DNA of 64,000 nucleotides. It comes from Anaerosphaera aminiphila DSM 21120. Its GTDB lineage: Bacteria; Bacillota; Clostridia; Tissierellales; Peptoniphilaceae. The stretch lies in NCBI RefSeq assembly GCF_900129925.1, contig NZ_FQXI01000003.1:1-64000 (forward strand), read 5' to 3'. Of this stretch, positions 56,488 to 64,000 are shown one piece after another. The notes under the pieces were generated by a model that was given only the letters and a program-made list of their open reading frames with translations, did not search any database and was not told where the DNA came from. The stretch's first letter is position 1. Each line of letters begins with the position of its first letter. The translations under genes were made by a program, and so were the position numbers.

Positions 56488-56931
56488 ATGAAAATAAAAG
56501 ATTCCGCTATTATATTATTAATAACTGCATTTATATCTCTAATTGCCAATTTTGTGAAAGGCACATCTCCTATTGAAGCCCTTCCGGGCATGTTGATATT
56601 AGTCGCTGTATCTGTTCTGGGAATTGCACTTGCAAAGATAATTCCATTTAAGATACCAAATGTTGCATATATAGTTACACTGGCAACAATCATAACCGTT
56701 CCGGGAGTTCCTGGGGCTGCCATTGTTTCAGAATATGTTGCAAAAGTTGACTTCTTAGCACTTTGTACACCTATACTTGCATATGCAGGTATATATACTG
56801 GAAAAAATATAGATTCTCTAAAGAAAACCGGTTGGAGAATATTTGTACTAGCTGTAGTTGTAATGACTGGTACGTATGTTGGATCAGCAATTATCGCAAA
56901 TGTAGTATTAAAATTAATAGGACAAATTTAA
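56488..56931 (+). CDS. Small membrane partner of the DUF3100 protein
   Basis: 147 residues with four membrane helices and ITVPGVPGAAIVSEYVAKVDFLALCTPILAYAGIYTGKNI. Placed 2 bp behind the DUF3100 gene, it probably forms the second half of the same unit. Function unknown. Confidence 0.75.
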   Translation: MKIKDSAIILLITAFISLIANFVKGTSPIEALPGMLILVAVSVLGIALAKIIPFKIPNVAYIVTLATIITVPGVPGAAIVSEYVAKVDFLALCTPILAYAGIYTGKNIDSLKKTGWRIFVLAVVVMTGTYVGSAIIANVVLKLIGQI

Positions 56932-56937
56932 TTTAAA

Positions 56938-56977
56938 TAAAAAAAGACTTCGGAAAAAATCCAAAGTCTTTTTTTAT
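56938..56977. terminator. Bidirectional terminator between the DUF3100 and EutH units
   Basis: AAAAAAAGACTT-C-GGA pairs with TCC-A-AAGTCTTTTTTT; A-run on one side and T-run on the other. Confidence 0.9.
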
Positions 56978-58075
56978 TTAAATTTCGCTTTTTATTTCAT
57001 AACTCTTTGATTTTGTAAATAATAAGACTATACCTATTGCTACAAATCCTGCAAAAAGTTTTCCCACTATTACCGGCATAACTAAACTTGGATCATTTGT
57101 AGAAACATAGGCCAAGTGATCTCCAAAAACTGTTGCTGCCGGCACTGAAAAAGCTATAGACATTACTTTTCCCTTAGGGTCCATGTCTTTTACCATATTG
57201 TACATCGGAATACTATTCGCCAGCACTGCTATTAGTCCTCCCATAGAAACATCACTTATTCCCAATACTCCACCTGCTTTTGAAAGTAACTTTGAAAGTC
57301 TCTTAGTTAAGAAACTTACAAATGGATAGGCACCAGCTAGTGTTATGGCAATGTATCCTACTATTTCCAGTTGCGGTCCTATTGGATCCATACCCTGTAC
57401 TAGTATAACGCCAGTCAATTCTTGGAATATTGCAAGTCCAAAAGTTACTGTTAAAATTGCAGTAATTACTTTTGCAAATACGTTGAATATTTTCATTGTA
57501 ATTTTTTGTGCTTTTAACAGACCAAAAACCAATACTGCTGAAAATAAAATAATCGGCAGTAAATTTATAAGCGTTTTTGAAAGTGGTATATTCGCCAACA
57601 TTGCACTTACAACACACCCAAAGGGCACTGAAATAAGTCCCATCATAATCCCCTGAGCCAAATAATCTCTATCTTTTTCCGGAATGATCCCCAAAGATAC
57701 GGGTATTGCAAATATAACTGTAGCCCCTAGCATTGACCCCAATATAATTCCGGACAGAGCTACAATATCAGGATCACTAGTCATTGCTGCTGCCAATGGG
57801 TATCCTCCCATATCCAGCGCAAGTATACTTCCTGCCAACATTGCAGGATCAGCATTTATTAAATTAAATAAAGGTGTCATAATAGGCGTTAAGATATTTC
57901 CAAGAACCGGTGCAAAACACATCATTCCGACCATCGCCATTGCAAGTGGTCCCATTGCATTGATACCCTCTTCAAAGGGTTCTCCAAAACCCAACTTATT
58001 GTTTAAAAAAGCTCTATCTATTACACCTAAAGCCATAAAAAACACCATAATGTACTGTATAACTTGATTTACCAT
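56978..58075 (-). CDS. eutH: EutH-family amino-alcohol permease
   Basis: 365 residues with about eleven membrane helices. Matches EutH all along: IQYIMVFFMALGVIDR, INAMGPLAMAMVGMMCFAPVLG, LALDMGGYPLA, IILGSMLGATVIFAIPVSLGIIPEKDRDYLAQG, LANSIPMYNMVKDMDPKGKVMSIAFSVPAATVFGDHLAYVS. EutH carries ethanolamine in enteric bacteria. No other eut gene lies here; it is co-transcribed (24 bp gap) with hisD, which changes the likely substrate. RBS GGGAGG. Confidence 0.9.
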   Translation of the reverse strand: MVNQVIQYIMVFFMALGVIDRAFLNNKLGFGEPFEEGINAMGPLAMAMVGMMCFAPVLGNILTPIMTPLFNLINADPAMLAGSILALDMGGYPLAAAMTSDPDIVALSGIILGSMLGATVIFAIPVSLGIIPEKDRDYLAQGIMMGLISVPFGCVVSAMLANIPLSKTLINLLPIILFSAVLVFGLLKAQKITMKIFNVFAKVITAILTVTFGLAIFQELTGVILVQGMDPIGPQLEIVGYIAITLAGAYPFVSFLTKRLSKLLSKAGGVLGISDVSMGGLIAVLANSIPMYNMVKDMDPKGKVMSIAFSVPAATVFGDHLAYVSTNDPSLVMPVIVGKLFAGFVAIGIVLLFTKSKSYEIKSEI

Positions 58076-58099
58076 ACAAAACCTCCCACTTGAAGTAAC

Positions 58100-59359
58100 T
58101 TATAAACGCTTTCTGGCAGCTTTTGCATGTGCTATTAGGTCTTCACCTATGGCCATTCTTTCAGCTATTTCTCCAATATTTTTTATGCCCTCTTCAGTCA
58201 TCTTTTGGTGTGTAACTGTTTTTGTAAATGTGGCAACGGAAACTCCTCCAGTGTATCTAGCTGCTCTTACAGTAGGCAATGTATGATTAGTTCCCGATAT
58301 ATAGTCCCCAAAAACTTCTGCAGCATTTTGCCCTATAAATAAAGATCCATAATTAATTAGTTTTTCTACTGCTTCTCTTTCATTAGTAACATGAATTTCT
58401 AAGTGCTCCGGTGCGTAGTCATTTGCCATTTCATAGGCTGAATTTAAACTTTTAACTACAATTACTTCTCCATTATCCATCCAAGATACTTCAGCTATTT
58501 CTCTTGTACTTAAATCTTTTAGCTGTTCTTCTACTTCTTTTATTACTCTTTTTCCTAAATCTTCATCAGTTGTTATCAGTATTCCCCTAGCTTTATAATC
58601 GTGTTCACACTGAGCTAATATATCCGCTGCAATGTATTCAACATTTCCAGTTTCATCTGCTATTATAAGAACTTCACTAGGTCCTGCAATAAAGTCAATT
58701 CCAATTTGTCCAAAGCACTGTCTCTTAGCTTCTGTGACAAATTGATTCCCTGGACCCACAATTTTATCAACTGCTTTAATTTGTTCTGTTCCATAGGCTA
58801 GAGCAGCAATTGACTGAACACCACCAACAGTGTATATTTCATCTGCTCCGGCTATGTCCAAAGCTACTAGTGTTGATGGGTGAATTTTATCTGTTCCCTT
58901 CATTGGAGGTGCACATGCAGCTATTCTTTTTACTCCTGCAACTCTTGCTGGAACAACTAACATAATTGCCGTAGAGTAGAGAGGATAACTTCCCCCAGGA
59001 ATATAACATCCAATATTTTGTATTGGAATTATCCTATGACCTAAAAACACTCCTGGAACAATTTCAAAATCACTAATTTCTCTCATTGAATTTTTTTGCT
59101 CTACTGCAAATTTTTTAACATTTTCAGCAGATTTTTTAATGTCTTCTATTAACTGTGCGTCTACTTTTTTATAGGCCTCCTCAATTTCTTCTTGTATAAC
59201 TAGTAAATTTTTTCTCTCACAATTGTCAAACTTTTTATTGTACTCTATAACTGCAGCGTCTTTATTAGTTCTAACATTTGCAATGATTTCTCTTACTGTC
59301 TTTTCTTTTTCTTGAGTTTCTTCTAGAGAAACTTCGATTTTCTTTTTTAAGTACTTCAT
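58100..59359 (-). CDS. hisD: Histidinol dehydrogenase
   Basis: 419 residues, canonical length. Oxidises an amino alcohol (L-histidinol) to an amino acid in two NAD-linked steps. Motifs: [65 protein letters not shown]; zinc ligands in [10 protein letters not shown], catalytic Glu-His in [12 protein letters not shown], Asp in [14 protein letters not shown], and C-terminal [11 protein letters not shown]. All active-site residues are intact. No other his biosynthetic gene is present, which is unusual. Confidence 0.95.
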   Translation of the reverse strand: MKYLKKKIEVSLEETQEKEKTVREIIANVRTNKDAAVIEYNKKFDNCERKNLLVIQEEIEEAYKKVDAQLIEDIKKSAENVKKFAVEQKNSMREISDFEIVPGVFLGHRIIPIQNIGCYIPGGSYPLYSTAIMLVVPARVAGVKRIAACAPPMKGTDKIHPSTLVALDIAGADEIYTVGGVQSIAALAYGTEQIKAVDKIVGPGNQFVTEAKRQCFGQIGIDFIAGPSEVLIIADETGNVEYIAADILAQCEHDYKARGILITTDEDLGKRVIKEVEEQLKDLSTREIAEVSWMDNGEVIVVKSLNSAYEMANDYAPEHLEIHVTNEREAVEKLINYGSLFIGQNAAEVFGDYISGTNHTLPTVRAARYTGGVSVATFTKTVTHQKMTEEGIKNIGEIAERMAIGEDLIAHAKAARKRL

Positions 59360-59430
59360 TTCTACCTCCTACTTTTAAATAATTAACAATCATTATATCA
59401 AATCACCGTACTAAAGCAAGTTAATTTTAA

Positions 59431-59478
59431 AAAAGCACACTCAAATTTAAGATCAATCTAAATTCTAAGTGTACTTTT
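59431..59478 (-). terminator. Terminator after the 43-residue microprotein
   Basis: AAAAGCACACTCAAATTT pairs with AAATTCTAAGTGTACTTTT, several wobbles and bulges. On the minus strand it is followed by TTTTTT. It separates the microprotein from hisD. Confidence 0.65.
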
Positions 59479-59492
59479 ATTTTTGTTTTATT

Positions 59493-59624
59493 TTAAATTT
59501 CTCCTAAATATTTCCTACATGCTTTAATTACATAATATAAGGCAACCACTTTTAAAATAAACATAGCTACATTTGCAATCATTGCAATAAATCCAAATCC
59601 AGCTAACCCTGTTCCTATTAGCAT
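59493..59624 (-). CDS. 43-residue membrane microprotein
   Basis: ATG 59624 to TAA 59493, with GGAGGTG 8 nt upstream, a very strong ribosome binding site. The peptide begins MLIGTGLAGFGFIAMIANVA, has one or two hydrophobic stretches and ends in YVIKACRKYLGEI. It lies 37 bp downstream of pepD on the same strand and has its own terminator. No family was recognised; the strong site, clean ends and membrane-type composition argue that it is real. Confidence 0.6.
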   Translation of the reverse strand: MLIGTGLAGFGFIAMIANVAMFILKVVALYYVIKACRKYLGEI

Positions 59625-59660
59625 AGTAGAACACCTCCATTAAAATTCACTAGCACAACA

Positions 59661-61091
59661 CTATTTTAAATTTTCTAATAATTTTTTAGTGAAGTCCCAC
59701 ATTTTTTCAACGGATTTTATTTCCACTCTCTCCTTAGGACTGTGAACATCATACATATTTGGTCCATAGCTAATCATGTCGCAATCAGGCAATACTTTTT
59801 TCAAGAGACCACATTCTAAACCTGCGTGAACGGCATCATAAGTTGCATCTTCTCCAAATAAATCTCTATAAGTCTTAAGAGATTTTTCTCTAAGTTCTGA
59901 CTTTTCTTCAAATTGCCATGCAGGGTAACTGTTTGTAATTTCAAATTTTCCACAACATCTATTTGCAGATATTTCAAGCATATTCAATATATATTCCAAT
60001 TCAGAAGATGAAGAAGATCTAACAGAAGTAGTATATTTTAATATATTTCCCAAATCTTCTATTACCGCATTATTAAGAGATGTCTCCACAAGACCATCTA
60101 TGTCTTTAGACATGGAAATTACTCCATCTCCAATTATTACTGAGTAGTCAATAAAGTCAGCTGTAAGTTTTTTAGTATAAGGTTTTAAGTACTCAGTATC
60201 TTTAATCTCAACTACCAAGTTAGGATCTTCAACTCTATACTCAGCTTTTAAAAGCTTTGAAAATTCCTCTACAATTTCTCTGGTTTTGTTTTTATCTTTA
60301 ACTACGACTTTCGCCACTGCATTTGACGGAATTGCATTGTGTTTTATTCCACCACTAACTTCAATAATTCTAATATCTACAGATTTTTTTATTTCATTTA
60401 ATATTCTTCCAATTAATTTGTTTGCGTTCGCTCTCTGTCTAATTATTTCTTGTCCGGAGTGCCCTCCTAAAAGACCTTTTACAGATATTTCAAGACTTTC
60501 TCCTACAAAATCTTCTCTTTCAATTTCAAAGCTAACTTCAGCTGTTGCACCACCTGCACAACTAACTAAAAATATTCCCTCTTCTTCAGAGTCTATATTT
60601 AAAAGTTTTTGACCGGTTAACATTCCCTTTTTAATTGCAGCTGCGCCGTCCATTCCAGTTTCTTCATTTGTCGTAATTAAAACTTCAAGTGCCGGATGAG
60701 GTAGTTCATCAGAGTCTAAAATTGCCATTGCATAAGCTACTGCAATACCATCATCTGCACCAAGTGTAGTGTTGTTTGCCCTTAAGTATTCTCCATCTAC
60801 CACCATTTCTATTGGGTCAGTTTCAAAATTGTGTTTTGAATCTTCAGTCTTTACACATACCATATCCATGTGCCCTTGTATTATAACAGTATCCGAATTT
60901 TCATACCCTTCTGTTGCGTCTTTTTTTATTATTACATTGTATTCCTCATCTTGAACTACTTCTAAATTTCTGTCTTTTGCAAATTTAACTAAATAGTCTG
61001 ATGCTTCTTTTTCATTTCCCGATTCTCTTGGAATTTGATTTAATTCATAGAACCAATTGAAAACTTCTTTTGGCGCAATATTTAAACTCAT
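59661..61091 (-). CDS. pepD: Aminoacyl-histidine dipeptidase (M20C)
   Basis: 476 residues from ATG 61091, 6 nt after GTAGGAGG; an upstream in-frame start at 61124 lies before this site. Metal and catalytic residues: IQGHMDMVC, TLGADDGIAVAYAM, TTNEETGMDGA, SEEEG and GGHSGQEIIRQRAN, ending HAGLECGLL and YGPNMYDVHSPKERVEI. It splits Xaa-His dipeptides such as carnosine and other dipeptides, feeding histidine to the cell. Confidence 0.93.
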   Translation of the reverse strand: MSLNIAPKEVFNWFYELNQIPRESGNEKEASDYLVKFAKDRNLEVVQDEEYNVIIKKDATEGYENSDTVIIQGHMDMVCVKTEDSKHNFETDPIEMVVDGEYLRANNTTLGADDGIAVAYAMAILDSDELPHPALEVLITTNEETGMDGAAAIKKGMLTGQKLLNIDSEEEGIFLVSCAGGATAEVSFEIEREDFVGESLEISVKGLLGGHSGQEIIRQRANANKLIGRILNEIKKSVDIRIIEVSGGIKHNAIPSNAVAKVVVKDKNKTREIVEEFSKLLKAEYRVEDPNLVVEIKDTEYLKPYTKKLTADFIDYSVIIGDGVISMSKDIDGLVETSLNNAVIEDLGNILKYTTSVRSSSSSELEYILNMLEISANRCCGKFEITNSYPAWQFEEKSELREKSLKTYRDLFGEDATYDAVHAGLECGLLKKVLPDCDMISYGPNMYDVHSPKERVEIKSVEKMWDFTKKLLENLK

Positions 61092-61172
61092 TTTAATACC
61101 TCCTACTATTTTTACTTTTCTCAACTATTATTATACTCAATATCCTCTTAGAAAAATAGTTTCTTGTAAAAA

Positions 61173-61198
61173 AATAAAAGACCAATTGGTCTTTTATT
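61173..61198 (-). terminator. Terminator after the L,D-transpeptidase gene
   Basis: AATAAAAGACC-AATT-GGTCTTTTATT, fully palindromic, overlapping the stop codon. Confidence 0.85.
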
Positions 61199-61982
61199 AA
61201 AATTCTAGCAATTCTGCTCCCTTATAAGTTTCTTCTTTCGGTTGAACAGGTTTTTCTTGAACTTTTTCTACTGGCTTTGGAGCTTCTTCTACTACAGTTT
61301 GTTTTACACCCCAATTTGCCAATTCTTGATCTGTTCCCATCCAAACGGGCATTCCTACTTTTGCCCTTGGAAATATAAATGTTTCAATATCATAGTTAAA
61401 CATTCTAATACAACCATTTGAAACTGACTGTCCAATTTGAGCCGGTTTTATAGTTCCGTGAATTCCATATCCCGAAAATCCGGGAATATTTAATCCCATC
61501 CATCTCTCTCCCAGAGGATTGTTAGGATCATCAGAAGCTTTAGGTTCATACTTTCCATTCATTCCTCCCCATGCAGGGTTTTTATGTTTATTCATTATCT
61601 TTCCCTTTGCAGATGGAGTAGGTGTGGAGCTGGTTCCTATTGCCACTGGGAATTTATACATTGGACTGGTTCCCTTGTAGTATGTCAAAGTCTTTTTTGA
61701 CTTATTTATAACTATCCATTCACCCGGTGTTGGCGGATTTGTAATTTCATCTTTTACAACCATATTTGGACCATATAAAACTTTATAGGTCATATCGTCA
61801 ATTCCACCTGTCACTGTTAAATTTGAAAGGGCTTGGAATTTTTTAATTTCAGCTACTTTTTCTGCTCCCGATTTATCCATAAAATTATTAGGTCTTACAT
61901 AACTTCCTGCGCCTACAGTTGCAGGAAAAATCAACAACAGTGCAAATATAAATACATTCAATCTCTTTAATCTTCTCAACAT
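61197..61982 (-). CDS. L,D-transpeptidase (YkuD) with peptidoglycan-binding region
   Basis: About 261 residues. Signal peptide (to about residue 27, ATVGA), a short peptidoglycan-binding part KKFQALSNLTVTGGIDD, the YkuD domain with GYGIHGTIKPAQIG and SNGCIRMFNYD (His and catalytic Cys), and a Pro/Lys/Glu-rich tail. Forms 3-3 cross-links in the cell wall or attaches proteins. Start ATG 61982 with GGAG upstream; an earlier ATG lies before that site. Confidence 0.92.
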   Translation of the reverse strand: MLRRLKRLNVFIFALLLIFPATVGAGSYVRPNNFMDKSGAEKVAEIKKFQALSNLTVTGGIDDMTYKVLYGPNMVVKDEITNPPTPGEWIVINKSKKTLTYYKGTSPMYKFPVAIGTSSTPTPSAKGKIMNKHKNPAWGGMNGKYEPKASDDPNNPLGERWMGLNIPGFSGYGIHGTIKPAQIGQSVSNGCIRMFNYDIETFIFPRAKVGMPVWMGTDQELANWGVKQTVVEEAPKPVEKVQEKPVQPKEETYKGAELLEF

Positions 61983-62052
61983 TTTACACTCCATTTTATT
62001 TTTATTACACCAGTATAACCTTAATATTTAAAACTATAAAGTTAAATTTTAG

Positions 62053-64000
62053 TTACACTTTTAAAATTTTTCTTAAAAACTGTCCAGTGTAAGATTCTTT
62101 TACCTTTGCAACTTCCTCCGGTCTTCCAGTAGTAACTATAGTTCCACCACCATCTCCCCCTTCAGGACCAAGGTCTATTATGTGGTCTGCAGTCTTTATT
62201 ACATCTAAATTGTGCTCTATTACAACTACTGTATTACCTCTATTAACTAATTCATTTAATACCTTTAAGAGCTTTCTGATGTCTTCTGCATGAAGTCCTG
62301 TTGTAGGTTCATCTAATATATAGATAGTCTTTCCAGTTGCCTTTTTTGAAAGCTCTGTTGCAAGTTTTACCCTTTGAGCTTCTCCTCCTGAAAGTTGTGT
62401 AGATGGCTGTCCAAGTTTTACATAGGACAGTCCCACATCTCTAAGCGTTTCCAACTTTTTTAAAACTCTCTGATGATTTTCAAAGTAATCCAAAGCTTCT
62501 TCAACTGTCATATCCAACACGTCAGATATATCTTTATCTCTGTACTTAACTTGTAGAGTTTCTCTGTTATACCTCTTTCCCTTGCACACTTCACAGGGAA
62601 CGTAGACATCCGGTAAAAAGTGCATCTCCACTTTTATAATTCCATCACCTTTGCAAGCCTCACATCTTCCGCCCTTTACATTAAATGAAAATCTTCCCTT
62701 TTTATAACCTCTTAACTTAGATTCATTAGTCATTGCAAATATATCCCTTATCATATCAAAGGTTCCAGTATAAGTTGCAGGATTTGAACGCGGTGTTCTT
62801 CCTATTGGACTTTGATCTATATCTACTACCTTATCTAAGTGTTCAAAGCCGGTTATCTTTTTATATTTCCCCGGTTTTAGCTTTGAGTGATTTAATTTTT
62901 GAGAAAGTGCCTTAAATAAAATTTCATTTACCAGTGAACTCTTGCCACTTCCGGAAACTCCTGTAACTGCAATAAATTGTCCCAGAGGTATTTCCACATC
63001 TATATTTTTTAAGTTATTTTCACTTGCTCCAAATACTTTTATACTATTGCCGGTGTATGGTCTTCTCTCCTCTGGGATTTCAATCTTTCTCTTTCCAGAT
63101 AGATAGGCTCCGGTTATAGACTCATCTACTTTCATTATTTCATCAGCTGTTCCCTGAGCTACAATCCTGCCTCCGCCACGACCTGCAAGAGGTCCAATGT
63201 CAACTATTTGATCTGCCATTCTCATTGTCTCTTCGTCGTGTTCAACTACTATTAGGGTATTTCCAACATCTGTAAGTTCCCTAAGTGTTTTTAAGAGTTT
63301 TGCATTGTCTCTTTGATGAAGTCCTATGCTGGGCTCATCTAGTACGTATATTACTCCCACAAGTTGAGATCCTATTTGAGTTGCAAGTCTAATTCTCTGA
63401 GCTTCTCCTCCTGATAGAGTTCCCGCCATTCTGGACAGTGTCAAATACTCAAGTCCCACATTTTTAAGAAATAAAAGTCTTGAGTTTATCTCCTTTAAAA
63501 GTTGCTCCGCTATTATGGTGTCCTTTTCAGATAGTTTTAAATTTGCAAAAAACTCTAATGCCTTCACTACTGAAAGTTCTGTTACTTCAAATATATTAAG
63601 TCCTCCCACTTTAAATAAAAGTGCAGATTCCTTTAACCTTGCCCCATGACATACTGGACAGGGTTCGTCATTCATAAACTCTTCTATTTTTTCCAACATT
63701 GCATCAGAAGAAGTTTCCATATATCTTCTCTTTAAATTGTTTACTATTCCCTCAAATGTTCCCTGATAGGTCTTTCTACCGGAGAAGTGACTGTCAAATT
63801 CAAATTCCAGTGAAGTATCAGAACCATAGAGCAATGCATCTAAGAATTCCTTAGGCGCATTTTTTATTGGCTCATCTAGTGAAAAACTGTACACCTTTGC
63901 AAGAGACTTTACCATTTGAGCATAGTATGTCCCATCTACATTGGAATAACTTGCAATTGCACCTTGATTTATAGACAATTCTTTATTTGGAATAACTAAA
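62053..64000 (-). CDS. uvrA: Excinuclease ABC subunit A, C-terminal portion (gene runs off right edge)
   Basis: The frame is open to the window edge; residues [15 protein letters not shown] before the apparent start show that it continues, so about 300 N-terminal residues are missing. Present: [34 protein letters not shown] with [16 protein letters not shown] (first ATPase half), second Walker [14 protein letters not shown], zinc finger [20 protein letters not shown] then CEVCKGKRY, and second [18 protein letters not shown] with [15 protein letters not shown] damage recognition in nucleotide excision repair. Confidence 0.95.
   Translation of the reverse strand, partial: LVIPNKELSINQGAIASYSNVDGTYYAQMVKSLAKVYSFSLDEPIKNAPKEFLDALLYGSDTSLEFEFDSHFSGRKTYQGTFEGIVNNLKRRYMETSSDAMLEKIEEFMNDEPCPVCHGARLKESALLFKVGGLNIFEVTELSVVKALEFFANLKLSEKDTIIAEQLLKEINSRLLFLKNVGLEYLTLSRMAGTLSGGEAQRIRLATQIGSQLVGVIYVLDEPSIGLHQRDNAKLLKTLRELTDVGNTLIVVEHDEETMRMADQIVDIGPLAGRGGGRIVAQGTADEIMKVDESITGAYLSGKRKIEIPEERRPYTGNSIKVFGASENNLKNIDVEIPLGQFIAVTGVSGSGKSSLVNEILFKALSQKLNHSKLKPGKYKKITGFEHLDKVVDIDQSPIGRTPRSNPATYTGTFDMIRDIFAMTNESKLRGYKKGRFSFNVKGGRCEACKGDGIIKVEMHFLPDVYVPCEVCKGKRYNRETLQVKYRDKDISDVLDMTVEEALDYFENHQRVLKKLETLRDVGLSYVKLGQPSTQLSGGEAQRVKLATELSKKATGKTIYILDEPTTGLHAEDIRKLLKVLNELVNRGNTVVVIEHNLDVIKTADHIIDLGPEGGDGGGTIVTTGRPEEVAKVKESYTGQFLRKILKV

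Noticed and set aside
62733-62915. Plus-strand ORF within uvrA
   Set aside because: Shadow of uvrA without a ribosome binding site.

Overview
The window is a gene-dense, AT-rich bacterial chromosome segment (estimated by eye at roughly 30-33% GC) from a Gram-positive anaerobe. The evidence is the S10-spc-alpha ribosomal operon layout, AGGAGG-type ribosome binding sites, lipoprotein signal peptides, a zinc-type S14, EtfAB, a PhoPR-type system and abundant peptide and amino-acid metabolism. The best guess is the Tissierellia/Peptoniphilaceae branch of the Firmicutes; this is inferred from gene content only and is not proven.

Layout. 1-306: end of an ISL3-type insertion sequence running off the left edge. 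366-1700: two YtxH/YtxG-like envelope stress proteins behind a sigma-B-like promoter, then a 6S RNA candidate with its own strong promoter. 1736-9791: RluA-type pseudouridine synthase, NAD kinase, a minus-strand operon (class V aminotransferase, D-3-phosphoglycerate dehydrogenase-like protein, DUF1015, homoserine dehydrogenase), divergent asd, and queH. 9886-17005: UPF0210 plus ACT pair, DsrE-like protein, CPBP protease, etfB-etfA-SDR operon, malic enzyme. 17188-20857: GntR-regulated ABC exporter operon that includes an overlooked 34-residue membrane peptide, then a GNAT enzyme. 20854-28346: complete phosphate-starvation operon (two pstS, pstC, pstA, pstB, phoU, phoP, phoR) behind a PhoP-box-like array. 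28430-34377: PTS-type IIC membrane protein, TRAP transporter with a DUF6282 hydrolase and a divergent LysR regulator.

34470-48669: the S10-spc-alpha ribosomal protein operon (27 r-protein genes, secY, adk, infA, rpoA and a KOW protein), with rpmD and rpmJ added here by hand; map and rpsD are not in their usual slots. Its leader has two promoters and possible attenuator pairing. 48837-56931: a lipoprotein C39-like peptidase that appears to start at AUU, class I ribonucleotide reductase with an NrdR-like box, two small membrane proteins, and an M20 amidohydrolase with a two-gene DUF3100-type membrane unit. 56978-61091: EutH-family permease, histidinol dehydrogenase, a 43-residue membrane microprotein and aminoacyl-histidine dipeptidase. 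61197-64000: L,D-transpeptidase and the C-terminal two thirds of UvrA.

The most noteworthy observations are: both PstS paralogues carry their two halves in circularly permuted order; EutH is paired with HisD beside a His-dipeptidase gene, suggesting use of an amino alcohol or histidine-linked compound; two membrane microproteins with good ribosome binding sites; the AUU start; and the sigma-B-like promoter on ytxH-ytxG. Function calls rest on recognised motifs read by eye; no database search was run.
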